NCBI RefSeq assembly: GCF_007829955.1
Contig: NZ_VIWX01000002.1
Location: 1,302,001 to 1,366,000 of the forward strand
DNA: 64,000 bases
Origin: Saccharopolyspora dendranthemae
Lineage (GTDB): Bacteria > Actinomycetota > Actinomycetes > Mycobacteriales > Pseudonocardiaceae
Direction: 5' to 3'
The position numbers and the translations under genes were made by a program. Shown in pieces: positions 9,094 to 19,584 of the stretch (the stretch's first letter is position 1; each line of letters starts with the position of its first letter). The notes below the pieces were generated by a model. The model saw only the letters and a list, made by a program, of their open reading frames with translations, searched no databases and was not told where the DNA came from.

Positions 9094-9779
9094 CGGGCGA
9101 GCTCCTCGCTGCGGGCACCGCGCAACAGGTGGACGAGGTCGGGCCGGGCCGAGGCGACGGCACCGACGGTGGCCGCGGTGATCAGCCCCTCCCCGATCCC
9201 GATCAGGGCGTGCACTCCGACCATCCCCAGCGCCACGGTGGGCAGGCTGAATCCCGCGGCCCCGCCGAGTGCGTACTCCGCGAGGAAACCGCAGGAGGCG
9301 ACCACGGTGTTGACCCAGGCCGCGACGAAAGCGGTGGTCATCAGCCCGGCTCGGCTTCGGGTCGCCAGGCCGCGCAGCGCCAGCGCCACCAGGTAGCCGA
9401 CGGCCGTGCCGATCAGCGCCATGTTGGTGATGTTCGCGCCGAGCATCGTCAGCCCGCCGTCGGCGAACAGCAGCGATTGCACGACCAGCACGATCGCCAC
9501 GCACAGCGCGCCGACCCACGGTCCTGCCAGGATCGCGGCCAGCGCGCCTCCCAGCAGGTGTCCGCTCACACCGGGCAGCACCGGGAAGTTGATCATCTGG
9601 GCGGCGAACACGAACGCCGCGACCAAGCCGGCCATCGGGGCCGTGCGGTCGTCGAGGTCGGCCCGGGCGCGTACCAGCGCCAGCGCCAAGCCGGCTATCG
9701 CCACGACGGCGAAGAGCAGGGCGGTGCGGGCGTTGAGCAGCCCGTCACTCATGTGCATGGCCAGCGTGGTGGTCGGCAC
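9090..9779 (-). CDS. cbiM: ECF cobalt/nickel substrate-binding membrane protein CbiM
   Basis: A 229-residue, roughly seven-helix S-component. The sequence MHMSDGLLN is the family N-terminus, where the amino group and the second-position His coordinate the metal. The GTG at the 5' limit has a good ribosome site (GAGAGGAAG) and adds seven residues before MHM; either these are removed or translation starts at the internal ATG (9758). Other motifs: MINFPVLPGVSGHLLGGAL and GANITNMALIGT. First gene of the cbiM-PDGLE-cbiQ-cbiO operon. I found no cobalamin riboswitch in front of it. Confidence 0.9.
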   Translation of the reverse strand: MPTTTLAMHMSDGLLNARTALLFAVVAIAGLALALVRARADLDDRTAPMAGLVAAFVFAAQMINFPVLPGVSGHLLGGALAAILAGPWVGALCVAIVLVVQSLLFADGGLTMLGANITNMALIGTAVGYLVALALRGLATRSRAGLMTTAFVAAWVNTVVASCGFLAEYALGGAAGFSLPTVALGMVGVHALIGIGEGLITAATVGAVASARPDLVHLLRGARSEELAR

Positions 9780-9799
9780 CGGCTTCCTCTCCCGCGACC

Positions 9800-9822
9800 G
9801 GTCGTTCCCCAGCGGAACGACC
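9800..9822. promoter_or_regulatory. Inverted repeat upstream of cbiM
   Basis: GGTCGTTCC and GGAACGACC with a five-base spacer, 20 bases before the cbiM GTG. It could be an operator for a metal regulator or a leader hairpin. The match to any known box was not recognised. Confidence 0.4.
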
Positions 9823-9885
9823 GCCGGTCAAGGGTAGTTGCCGCTCAGGTGCTATCACCAGGCTCTGGCAAGAGGCCATCCTCGC

Positions 9886-9928
9886 AAAAAAGCCGTCGGC
9901 CCGGGCGAATCGCCCAGGCCGACGGCTT
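9886..9928 (-). terminator. Rho-independent terminator after the HesB-like gene
   Basis: Read on minus: a GC stem AGCCGTCGGCC / GGCCGACGGCT around an inner GGGCGATTCGCCC hairpin, followed by TTTTTT. It lies 16 nt past the stop and separates this gene from the cbi operon. Confidence 0.85.
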
Positions 9929-9943
9929 CAAGTCGCGATCGAG

Positions 9944-10213
9944 TCAGTCGCGCACGGCGAGTGCCAGCTCACCGTTGGCGTCCTTCTCGGCGTCCAGGGT
10001 CTTGTCCCCCAGCAGCTCCGACACCTCCTGCTCCAGGAAGATCCGGACACCGTTCTCCTCGATCACCTCGTCGCCCTCTTGGGGTTCCTCGGCGATCGAC
10101 GCCTGCAGCCCCTGCCCGGCCGGCGCGATGCGCAAGCCCGAGCTGGCCGGAGAGTCGCCGCCGACGAGGACGAGCTTGATGACCTCCACGGCGCTCTCAC
10201 TGATGGTGAGCAT
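9944..10213 (-). CDS. HesB/IscA-fold protein lacking the cluster cysteines
   Basis: An 89-residue protein with the layout of the HesB/IscA fold: MLTISESAVEVIKLV, GLRIAP, EENGVRIFLE and a C-terminal tail. The three cysteines that A-type Fe-S carriers use are all missing (there is no Cys at all), so classical cluster transfer is not possible. Similar Cys-free proteins occur in actinobacteria with unknown roles. The start was chosen at the second ATG because GAGAGGAG lies nine bases upstream. Monocistronic, with its own terminator. Confidence 0.8.
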   Translation of the reverse strand: MLTISESAVEVIKLVLVGGDSPASSGLRIAPAGQGLQASIAEEPQEGDEVIEENGVRIFLEQEVSELLGDKTLDAEKDANGELALAVRD

Positions 10214-10297
10214 GGTGCTCAACTCCTCTCGGAGCCGGTCGGTTGAAGGGGCCACCGTGTCATCGCCGCGACCGAACGCGCAAACCGACCCGCCGAC

Positions 10298-13186
<2,889 letters not shown>

Positions 13187-13261
13187 CGCCAAAACCTCAA
13201 TCTTCGCGGCGAACAAAGGGCGGCAGCGGTTGCTGCTCTCCCCCTCTGTCACTGTTCGCGC

Positions 13262-13445
13262 TGCGAACGCCTGAGAGCTTCACCCGGCGGGACCGGGCTT
13301 GCACCGTCGGCGGGGCTCACCTCATGGTGCGCCCTCTTTCCAGAGGTATCTCGCCCGTGCGGTCCAGGTGGCCTGAGAGGTTGTCGGGGAGAGTTGCTCC
13401 TTCGGCGCCGGTCCTGGCCAGGACCGGACTCTCCCGCACGGGGTC
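13262..13445 (-). ncRNA. Tandem glycine riboswitch, gcvP leader
   Basis: Read on minus, aptamer 1 shows GGGAGAG (13435-13429), GCCGAAGGAGCAA (13406-13394) and CUCUCAGG (13379-13372). Aptamer 2 shows GGGCGAGAU, GCCGACGGUGCAAG (13311-13298) and a second CUCUCAGG (13277-13270). These are the conserved core strings of the RF00504 family in the right order. The second aptamer departs from consensus in its core (GACGGUG instead of GAAGGGG). The element ends about 75 nt before the gcvP start and should switch gcvP on when glycine is high. Confidence 0.92.
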
Positions 13446-13525
13446 GACGATGGCGCTCAGAGTACCCGATCAACAAGGTCGATCCGGCCATCAATGTCGC
13501 CTACCGCACACTGGCGGACGGTCGT

Positions 13526-14098
13526 TCAGCCCGTCTCCGCCTGGCGGTCGCGGCGCCTGGCCGCGAGCTCGTCGTTGATCGCCGACTCGAGGTTGACGCC
13601 ACCGTCGGCGCGCTCGGCCGGGAACTCGTGGATGGTTCCGCTGATCTCGCGCATCGCACCGCTGACCGCGATGCCGAACACGCCCTGGCCACCCTGCAGC
13701 AGATCGACCACCTCCTCGGCGGAGGTGCACTCGTAGACCGTGGTGCCGTCGCTGAACAGCGTCAGCTTCGCCAGGTCCTGAACGCCACGCTTGCGCAGGT
13801 GCTCCACCGCGACCCTGATGTTGTGCAGCGAGACCCCGGTGTCCAGCAGGCGCTTGACGACCTTGAGCACCAAGATGTCCTTGAACGAGTACAGCCGCTG
13901 CGAGCCGGAGCCCGCCGCTCCTCGTATGGACGGCCCCACCAGCTTGGTGCGCGCCCAGTAGTCCAGTTGCCGGTAGGTGATGCCCGCGATCTGGCAGGCC
14001 GCCGGCCCGCGGTAACCGACCAGCTCGTCCGGGGCAGAGGCGTCGGGGAACAGCTCACCCTGCTCCGCAGCATCCGAATTTGCTGCTTCCTCCACCAC
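13526..14098 (-). CDS. MerR-family transcriptional regulator, Rv1830-like
   Basis: 190 residues with an N-terminal winged helix-turn-helix (about 26-100: VGYRGPAACQIAGITYRQLDYWART, LYSFKDILVLKVVKRLLDTGVSL) and a C-terminal helical tail without metal-binding Cys. From memory it matches the mycobacterial gene between the DUF151 gene and gcvP (Rv1830), not FtsR (Rv1828). GTG start with GGGGAGG six bases before it. Its position between the DUF151 gene and gcvP is conserved. Target genes are unknown; it may control neighbours. Confidence 0.88.
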   Translation of the reverse strand: MVEEAANSDAAEQGELFPDASAPDELVGYRGPAACQIAGITYRQLDYWARTKLVGPSIRGAAGSGSQRLYSFKDILVLKVVKRLLDTGVSLHNIRVAVEHLRKRGVQDLAKLTLFSDGTTVYECTSAEEVVDLLQGGQGVFGIAVSGAMREISGTIHEFPAERADGGVNLESAINDELAARRRDRQAETG

Positions 14099-14295
14099 GC
14101 CTGCCTCCCCTCGTCCGGCCCGAAGCCGACGACGACGATCACCAGCGCCCGGACCGTTGGCGATCCGGGGCCGCGAAGCCGTGTACCGGCTGAATCACAC
14201 CGGGGCAATTCGCGTAAGTCCGAAGGTATGCCCGCTCAGCAGGCGGGTCAACGCGACGCGCGGACCGTGCGGGCTCTCGATCCCGGTGCGACGGA

Positions 14296-14332
14296 TCCGG
14301 CCCCCGGCTGCTGTGGGCAACCGGGGGCCGGA
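14296..14332 (-). terminator. Hairpin terminator after the DUF151 gene
   Basis: Perfect 12-bp stem TCCGGCCCCCGG / CCGGGGGCCGGA with a 13-nt loop, 35 nt past the DUF151 stop and well before merR. No T-tract. Confidence 0.6.
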
Positions 14333-14366
14333 GTGGTCTGTTCAGCGCAGGAGTCCGCCGCGGGGC

Positions 14367-14849
14367 TCAGGTGTCGGCACCGCGGAAGTCCTCCGGCGAG
14401 ACGGAGTCGAGGAACTCGCGGAACTTCTCGACCTCGTCCTCCTGCTCGTCCGGGATGATCAGTCCCGCCTCGTCGAGAACGGACTCGTCGGCGTGGATCG
14501 GCACTCCGATGCGCAGGGCCAGCGCCACCGAATCGCTCGGCCGCGCGGACACCCGCACGTCCCCGTCGAACACCAGCTCCGCGAAGAACGTGCCTTCCTG
14601 CAGGTCGGTGATCCGCACCTGCTCCAGGTCACGCCCCAGGGCTCCGATGACGTCCTTGAGCAGGTCGTGGGTCAGCGGCCGCTGGGGCCGCACGCCCTGC
14701 TGCTCGAGCGCGATGGCCGTGGCCTCGACCGACCCGATCCAGATCGGCAGGTAGCGCTCACCATCGGACTCGCGCAACAGCAGGATCGGCTGGTTGGCTG
14801 GTAGTTCAACTCGCACGCCGACGACGCGCATCTCACTGCTCATCGTCAC
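14367..14849 (-). CDS. DUF151/bifunctional nuclease-family protein, Rv1829-like
   Basis: A 160-residue protein matching the DUF151 family: MRVVGVRVELPANQPILLLRE, YLPIWIG, EATAIALEQQGV, RPLTHDLL, DLQEGTFFAELVF and SARPSDSVALALR. Family members are called bifunctional nucleases because a plant relative has RNase and DNase activity; the bacterial role is not settled. The acidic tail ends EKFREFLDSVSPEDF. Start is GTG with GGAGGAGG four bases upstream; an ATG two codons in is also possible. It sits in the conserved garA-merR-gcvP block. Confidence 0.9.
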   Translation of the reverse strand: MTMSSEMRVVGVRVELPANQPILLLRESDGERYLPIWIGSVEATAIALEQQGVRPQRPLTHDLLKDVIGALGRDLEQVRITDLQEGTFFAELVFDGDVRVSARPSDSVALALRIGVPIHADESVLDEAGLIIPDEQEDEVEKFREFLDSVSPEDFRGADT

Positions 14850-15235
14850 ATCGCCTCCTCCAGCGCGCCGAAGCGTGACATCCCCGTCGAGGGTCCCGCA
14901 CCGACGCCTCCGACGCTACCCGCGATACGGCGGACACGCCCTTCCATCGGCGGTCCAAGCGGACCACCACCATCGCGGTCGTTGAGTCGGGGCGCACGGC
15001 CCGGACCGCTGGCGAGCTCGTCGTTGAGCATTACCCAGCACGATACACCGCGCAGGGCCCCGCCGAAGTCGCCGGAATTGCCCTGCTGCGCGGTGAAAAC
15101 CGCTCGTGGCCCCGGGAAATTCCCGGCTAGGAGGGAGCATCCGCGCGCGGGCGGCGCAGCTGCCTCATGCGTCAGCGGGGCGACGCCTCACGGCGCCGCC
15201 CCGCTGACGGGTTCAAAAAGCCCGGTTCGACGGCC
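14850..15235. other. 386-bp stretch between garA and the DUF151 gene
   Basis: No convincing gene. In mycobacteria and corynebacteria the FtsR (MerR) gene sits between garA and the DUF151 gene; here there is no frame long enough. A strong hairpin (15171-15208) ends the garA transcript, and the rest should carry the promoter of the DUF151 gene. Confidence 0.6.
15171..15208 (-). terminator. Hairpin terminator after garA
   Basis: 17-bp near-perfect stem, GTCAGCGGGGCGACGCC against GGCGCCGCCCCGCTGAC (one mismatch), with a four-base loop, 28 nt past the garA stop. No T-tract in either direction. Confidence 0.6.
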
Positions 15236-15703
15236 TCAGCGGCCGGCCTGGCCCCCATCGATCGGCCCGGTGAGGAACACCAGGCGGAACTTCCCGATCT
15301 GGACCTCGTCGCCGTTGGCCAGCACCGAGGTGTCCACCGGCTCCCGGTTCACGTAGGTGCCGTTGAGGCTGCCCACGTCGACCACCACGAAGTCGTTGCC
15401 CTCGCGGCGGAACTCGGCGTGCCGGCGGGACACCGTCACGTCATCCAGGAAGATGTCGCTGTCCGGGTGCCGGCCTGCGCTCGTGGTCTCCCGATCGAGC
15501 AGGAACCGCGAACCCGCGTTCGGGCCGCGCTTGACCACCAGCAGGGCGGAACCCGCCGGCAGCGCATCGACCCCGGATGCGGGGGCAGGTTCCGGGGCCG
15601 CGCTCTCGGTGCTTTCCTGCTCCGAGAGGAAGGGCCTGAAGACCGAAGTGGTCTCCGGTGACTGCTCCGGCGGAACATCGCCGAAGCCGCTGTTTTGGCT
15701 CAC
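15236..15703 (-). CDS. garA: FHA-domain regulator GarA/OdhI
   Basis: 155 residues. The N-terminus holds the kinase target motif ETTSVF (residues 17-22, two threonines), the hallmark of GarA/OdhI. The FHA domain is at about 55-150 with GRHPDSDI, VSRRHAEF and LNGTYVN. In its unphosphorylated form GarA binds 2-oxoglutarate dehydrogenase, glutamate dehydrogenase and glutamate synthase; phosphorylation by PknB/PknG makes it fold on itself and let go. That is known from Mycobacterium and Corynebacterium and inferred here. GTG start with GGGAGAG five bases upstream. Adjacent to gcvH as in other actinobacteria. Confidence 0.95.
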   Translation of the reverse strand: MSQNSGFGDVPPEQSPETTSVFRPFLSEQESTESAAPEPAPASGVDALPAGSALLVVKRGPNAGSRFLLDRETTSAGRHPDSDIFLDDVTVSRRHAEFRREGNDFVVVDVGSLNGTYVNREPVDTSVLANGDEVQIGKFRLVFLTGPIDGGQAGR

Positions 15704-15820
15704 CTGAGCTCTCCCTTACGCGGATAGATCGTGCCAAGTATGCGCCCAACGTACCGTGCCTGGACAGCCTCGGAACGAGCGACTCCCGTCATCGTCCCAC
15801 GACGTGGCCGGTCCGGACGA

Positions 15821-16204
15821 TCATCCCTGGTCGATCAGGTTCTGGTAACCCTCGGCGTCGAGCAGACCGGCCAGCTGGTCCGGGTCGGCGAGCCGGACCT
15901 CCACCATCCAGCCCTCCCCCGCGGCGTCCGAGTTGACCAACTCGGGCTGGTCCTCCAGCGCGGGGTTGCCCGCCGTGACCTCACCGGTCACCGGGGCGTA
16001 CAGGTCGGAGACGCTCTTGGTCGACTCCACCTCGCCCATCGACTCCCCCGCGGCGACCTGCTGCCCCACGTCGGGGAGCTGCACGAACACCACGTCGCCG
16101 AGCTGCTGCTGGGCGTAGTCGGTGATGCCGATGCGCACCGCGTCCTCGCTGATGCGCTGGACCCATTCGTGCTCTTCGGTGTACTTGATCTCCGGGGCCG
16201 CCAC
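15821..16204 (-). CDS. gcvH: Glycine cleavage system H protein
   Basis: A 127-residue lipoyl carrier that shuttles the aminomethyl group between GcvP, GcvT and lipoamide dehydrogenase. The lipoylated Lys63 is in the motif VESTKSVSDLYAPV; the N-terminal YTEEHEWV and GITDYAQQQLGDVVFVQLP are typical. The GTG start giving VAAPEIKYTEEHEW fits the family length; a 28-residue longer frame adds unlikely Arg-rich sequence. It lies just upstream of garA in the same direction, probably co-transcribed with the phosphatidyltransferase or from its own promoter. Confidence 0.96.
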   Translation of the reverse strand: MAAPEIKYTEEHEWVQRISEDAVRIGITDYAQQQLGDVVFVQLPDVGQQVAAGESMGEVESTKSVSDLYAPVTGEVTAGNPALEDQPELVNSDAAGEGWMVEVRLADPDQLAGLLDAEGYQNLIDQG

Positions 16205-16306
16205 GGTGGTCCCGCCTTTCGTCCGCTGTGTGCAACGTGCCGAGTGATCGGCGCGGCGAGCGTATTCACGGGCCGCCGAAAGCCGCAAGACGACGCGCAG
16301 CGCAGA

Positions 16307-16999
16307 TCAGGTGCGAGCTCGGGTCCCGCGCACGGCGGCGATGACCTGGGCGAGGTAGAGCACGCCCGCCCACAGGTAGAGCGCCCCGCCCCAGGCGGTG
16401 AAGGCGTAAGCGATCGGCCGGACCACGTCCGCCCCGGTGAAGTCGTCCTGCACCAGCAGCAACAGCGGGAACGCGTACATCAGGCAGAAGGTGGCGGCCT
16501 TGCCCAGGTAGTGCACTTCGGGCGGCTCGTAGCCGTGCCAGCGCAGCACCGGCAGGCACAGCGTGAGCACGACGTCGCGGACGACCAGGGCGACCGCCAT
16601 CCACCACGGGATGACGTCGCGCAGCACGAAGGCGATCAGGGTGGCCACGATGTAGAGGCGGTCGGCGGCCGGATCGAGGAGTTCGCCGATGCGGCTGTAC
16701 TGGTTGAGCCAGCGGGCGAGCTTGCCGTCGAGCCAGTCGGTGGCGCCGCTGATCACCAGGACGAGCAGGGCGAGCAGGTCGGCTTGCGGCCCGAGCAGCA
16801 GCCAGAGGAAGACCGGCACGCCGGCCAGGCGGATCACGCTGAGCAGGTTCGGCAGCGTCCACCACGGGTCGGCCCAGACGTCACGGGCGACCTCTCGGAT
16901 CCGGTCCAGGCCCGGATCCCCCGGACCCGGGTGGTCTTGGCCGTTCTCGGCCCGCGGCCCGCTCGTGGTGTTTTCCGTGGTGCGCTCGGCGTCCTGCAC
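16307..16999 (-). CDS. CDP-alcohol phosphatidyltransferase (PgsA-like)
   Basis: A 230-residue membrane enzyme with about six helices. The CDP-alcohol motif is complete: DGKLAR, then eight residues, G, three residues, D, three residues, D (within ATDWLDGKLARWLNQYSR and GELLDPAADR). It transfers a phosphatidyl group from CDP-diacylglycerol to an alcohol, probably glycerol-3-phosphate (phosphatidylglycerophosphate synthase type). GGGGAGG precedes two consecutive GTG codons; I chose the second (spacing six). The gene's place next to gcvH and garA resembles pgsA2 in mycobacteria. Confidence 0.88.
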   Translation of the reverse strand: MQDAERTTENTTSGPRAENGQDHPGPGDPGLDRIREVARDVWADPWWTLPNLLSVIRLAGVPVFLWLLLGPQADLLALLVLVISGATDWLDGKLARWLNQYSRIGELLDPAADRLYIVATLIAFVLRDVIPWWMAVALVVRDVVLTLCLPVLRWHGYEPPEVHYLGKAATFCLMYAFPLLLLVQDDFTGADVVRPIAYAFTAWGGALYLWAGVLYLAQVIAAVRGTRART

Positions 17000-17153
17000 C
17001 ACGAGCCTCCCCTGAATGGTTGTGCGCACGGCCCCGCAACGGGTGCACACCTGTGCATCCTGACCGGATCAGGGTCTCATATCGCCAGCGCAACCCACGT
17101 GGCGGCCAGCCGGAGCCGGGACACCTTGCGCCGCAGGAAGACACACCCGCGGT

Positions 17154-17378
17154 TCAGCCGCGAGTGCGGCTCCACCCCCGGCGGCACAACTCGGCATCGG
17201 TCAGGAACCGGGCTCTGCCGCGATCGTCCACGCCTGCCCAGCGGGCGCCCGCGGTTCCCTCTCGGACGTAGGAGTGGCCGCCGCTCCAGACCACGCTGCA
17301 CGGCGCGGTGGGAAGGTCGTTCGGCTCTTCGACGGTCGCCGTTGCCCTGGGAGGCTGTGCCGGTTCCATCATGCTCAT
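17154..17378 (-). CDS. Small hypothetical protein (74 aa)
   Basis: 74 residues beginning MSMMEPAQPPRAT, with a central CSVVWSGGHSYVREG and a C-terminal RFLTDAELCRRGWS. No domain recognised; composition suggests a small soluble protein, and two Cys are present. GGAGG lies 11 bases upstream of the ATG, which supports expression. A much longer frame continues upstream through the propionyl-CoA synthetase gene but is only its antisense shadow. Confidence 0.6.
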   Translation of the reverse strand: MSMMEPAQPPRATATVEEPNDLPTAPCSVVWSGGHSYVREGTAGARWAGVDDRGRARFLTDAELCRRGWSRTRG

Positions 17379-17699
17379 ATTTCGTAGCACCTCCGATTCA
17401 TTTGTCGGCGCGGGACACCTGGGTGTTAGCCCGGCCATCGGCTCGACACCGAGTGTGGGGTCTGGAAGTCGTGCCAGCGCGCCGGAAACGCGCCTGCTGC
17501 GCCCAGCGGCCGACCGGCGTCGCCGAAGTGCATGCGGATGCAGCGCGGCCGAACTCCCGCTGACCCGTCGGACCGAAGTCCGTAGTTCGCTCACGACGAA
17601 CGCGCTGCGGCCGAACGGCCGCCGGGAGCTCTGGCGCGAAGATCGGATCTGGGGTACGACACAGGCGTTGTGACAGCGGACGCGGGAGGTAGTCGGTCG
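17379..17699. other. 321-bp divergent intergenic region
   Basis: Lies between the small minus-strand gene and the plus-strand acyl-CoA synthetase. It must hold both promoters, but I see no clear operator, hairpin or gene. A short plus-strand frame here has poor composition and was not called. Confidence 0.5.
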
Positions 17700-19580
17700 A
17701 TGGGTGAGTACGCGCAGATCTACCGGCGGAGCCTGACCGACCGCGAGGGCTTCTGGCTCGACGCGGCGCGGGCGATCGACTGGGACCGCGAGCCGACTCG
17801 GGCGCTGGACGACTCCGCCGCCCCGATGTACCGCTGGTTCCCGGACGGCGAGCTCAACACCTGCTTCAACGCCCTGGACCGGCACGTGCGCGACGGCCGG
17901 GGCGAGCAGCCGGCCCTGATCTGGGACTCGGCGATGTCCGGTGTCGTGCAGACCTGGACCTACCGGGAGCTGCTGGACCGGGTCGCCCGCTTCGCGGGGG
18001 CGCTGCGGGCGCAAGGCGTCACCAAGGGCGACCGCGTCGTGCTCTACCTGCCGATGATCCCCGAGGCCGCGGTCGCCATGCTGGCGTGCGCGCGGATCGG
18101 AGCCGTGCACTCGGTGGTCTTCGGCGGCTTCGCGCCCAAGGAACTGGCGGCTCGCGTCGACGACGCGCTGCCGACCGTCATCGTGGCGGCCTCCTGCGGC
18201 CTGGAGCCCAACAGGGTCGTGGAGTACAAGCCGATCGTCGACGAGGCGCTGCGGCAGACCGAGCACCAGCCCGGCAAGGTCATCGTGTTCCAGCGCGAGC
18301 AGGCGCGGGCCGAGCTCGGTCCGCGCGACGTCGACTGGGAGGACGCTGTGGCCTCGGCCGAGCCGGTCGACTGCGTCCCGGTGGCGGCCACCGACCCGCT
18401 CTACGTGCTCTACACCTCGGGCACGACCGGCAAGCCCAAGGGCGTGGTGCGCGACAACGGCGGGCACGCGGTGGCGCTGCGGTGGTCGATGACCAACATC
18501 TACGACATCTCCCCCGGCGAGGTCTTCTGGACCGCCTCCGACGTGGGCTGGGTGGTCGGCCACTCCTACATCGTCTACGCGCCGCTTCTGGCCGGGGCGA
18601 CGACGGTGGTCTACGAGGGAAAACCGGTGGGAACCCCGGACGCGGGCGCGTTCTGGCGGGTCATCGCGCAGCACCGGGTCAAGGCGCTGTTCACCGCGCC
18701 GACGGCGTTGCGGGCGATCAAGCGCGTCGACCCGGACGCGGAACTGCTCGCCGAGCACGACCTCTCGTGCCTGGAAACGCTGTTCCTGGCCGGTGAGCGG
18801 CTGGACCCGGAGACCTACCACTGGGCAGCCGAGAAGCTGGGCGTGCCGGTGATCGACCACTGGTGGCAGACGGAGACGGGCTGGCCGATCTGCGCGAACC
18901 TGCGCGGGCTGGAACCGATGCCGGTCAAGCCGGGTTCGCCGACGGTGCCCGCACCGGGCTACGAGATCGTGGTCCTGGACCAGGCGGGCAACCCGCTGCC
19001 GCCGGAGACCGACGGGGCGATCTGCCTGAAGCTGCCGCTGCCGCCGGGCACGCTGCCGACGTTGTGGGGCGACGACGCGCGTTTTCACGAGTCCTACCTG
19101 TCGCGCTACGAGGGCTACTACCTCACCGGCGACAACGGGTACGTCGACGCCGACGGGTACGTGTTCGTCATGGGCCGCACCGACGACGTGATCAACGTGG
19201 CGGGCCACCGGCTGTCGACGGGCTCGATGGAGGCGGTCCTGGCGGCACACCCTGCGGTGGCCGAGTGCGCGGTGATCGGCGTTCGCGACGAGCTCAAAGG
19301 CCAAGTGCCGCGCGGTTTCGTGGTGCTCAAGTCCGGTGTGGACATCGCACCCGAAACGCTGCGCGACGAGCTGGTGGCGGCGGTGCGCGACCAGATCGGC
19401 CCGGTAGCGGCGTTCCGCGACGTTTCCGTGGTCGACGGGCTGCCCAAGACCCGCTCGGGCAAGATCCTCCGCAAGTCGATGCGCGAGATCGCCGATCGCG
19501 GGGACACCGCCGTGCCTTCCACCATCGAGGACCCGTCGGTGCTCGACACCCTGCGCCCCTCGCTGCGCGGCGAGGGCTGA
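17700..19580 (+). CDS. Propionyl-CoA/acetyl-CoA synthetase (PrpE type)
   Basis: A 626-residue AMP-forming short-chain acyl-CoA synthetase. Signature elements are the N-terminal ACAS domain (YAQIYRRSLTDREGFWLDAA), YTSGTTGKPKGVV (P-loop), DVGWVVGHSYIVYAPL, DHWWQTETGWPI and the C-terminal acylation-control lysine in KTRSGKILRKSMR. DHWWQTETG and VVGHSYIVYAPL favour propionate (PrpE) over acetate. The ATG was chosen because GGGAGGT lies ten bases before it; a GTG ten codons upstream is the alternative. It stands alone, so it is a salvage or propionate-assimilation enzyme and not part of a visible 2-methylcitrate operon. Confidence 0.92.
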   Translation: MGEYAQIYRRSLTDREGFWLDAARAIDWDREPTRALDDSAAPMYRWFPDGELNTCFNALDRHVRDGRGEQPALIWDSAMSGVVQTWTYRELLDRVARFAGALRAQGVTKGDRVVLYLPMIPEAAVAMLACARIGAVHSVVFGGFAPKELAARVDDALPTVIVAASCGLEPNRVVEYKPIVDEALRQTEHQPGKVIVFQREQARAELGPRDVDWEDAVASAEPVDCVPVAATDPLYVLYTSGTTGKPKGVVRDNGGHAVALRWSMTNIYDISPGEVFWTASDVGWVVGHSYIVYAPLLAGATTVVYEGKPVGTPDAGAFWRVIAQHRVKALFTAPTALRAIKRVDPDAELLAEHDLSCLETLFLAGERLDPETYHWAAEKLGVPVIDHWWQTETGWPICANLRGLEPMPVKPGSPTVPAPGYEIVVLDQAGNPLPPETDGAICLKLPLPPGTLPTLWGDDARFHESYLSRYEGYYLTGDNGYVDADGYVFVMGRTDDVINVAGHRLSTGSMEAVLAAHPAVAECAVIGVRDELKGQVPRGFVVLKSGVDIAPETLRDELVAAVRDQIGPVAAFRDVSVVDGLPKTRSGKILRKSMREIADRGDTAVPSTIEDPSVLDTLRPSLRGEG

Positions 19581-19584
19581 CTCC

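Noticed and set aside
9780..9890. Possible cobalamin riboswitch before cbiM
   Set aside because: The B12-box and the long aptamer core are absent; only a short inverted repeat is there.
14846..15031. 61-codon minus frame ending at the DUF151 start (MLNDELASGP)
   Set aside because: Considered as a remnant of ftsR because of the NDELA string, but there is no other similarity and no ribosome site.
17308..17673. 121-codon plus-strand frame before the propionyl-CoA synthetase
   Set aside because: Overlaps the small minus-strand gene with better signals, lacks a ribosome site and ends at the next gene's leader.
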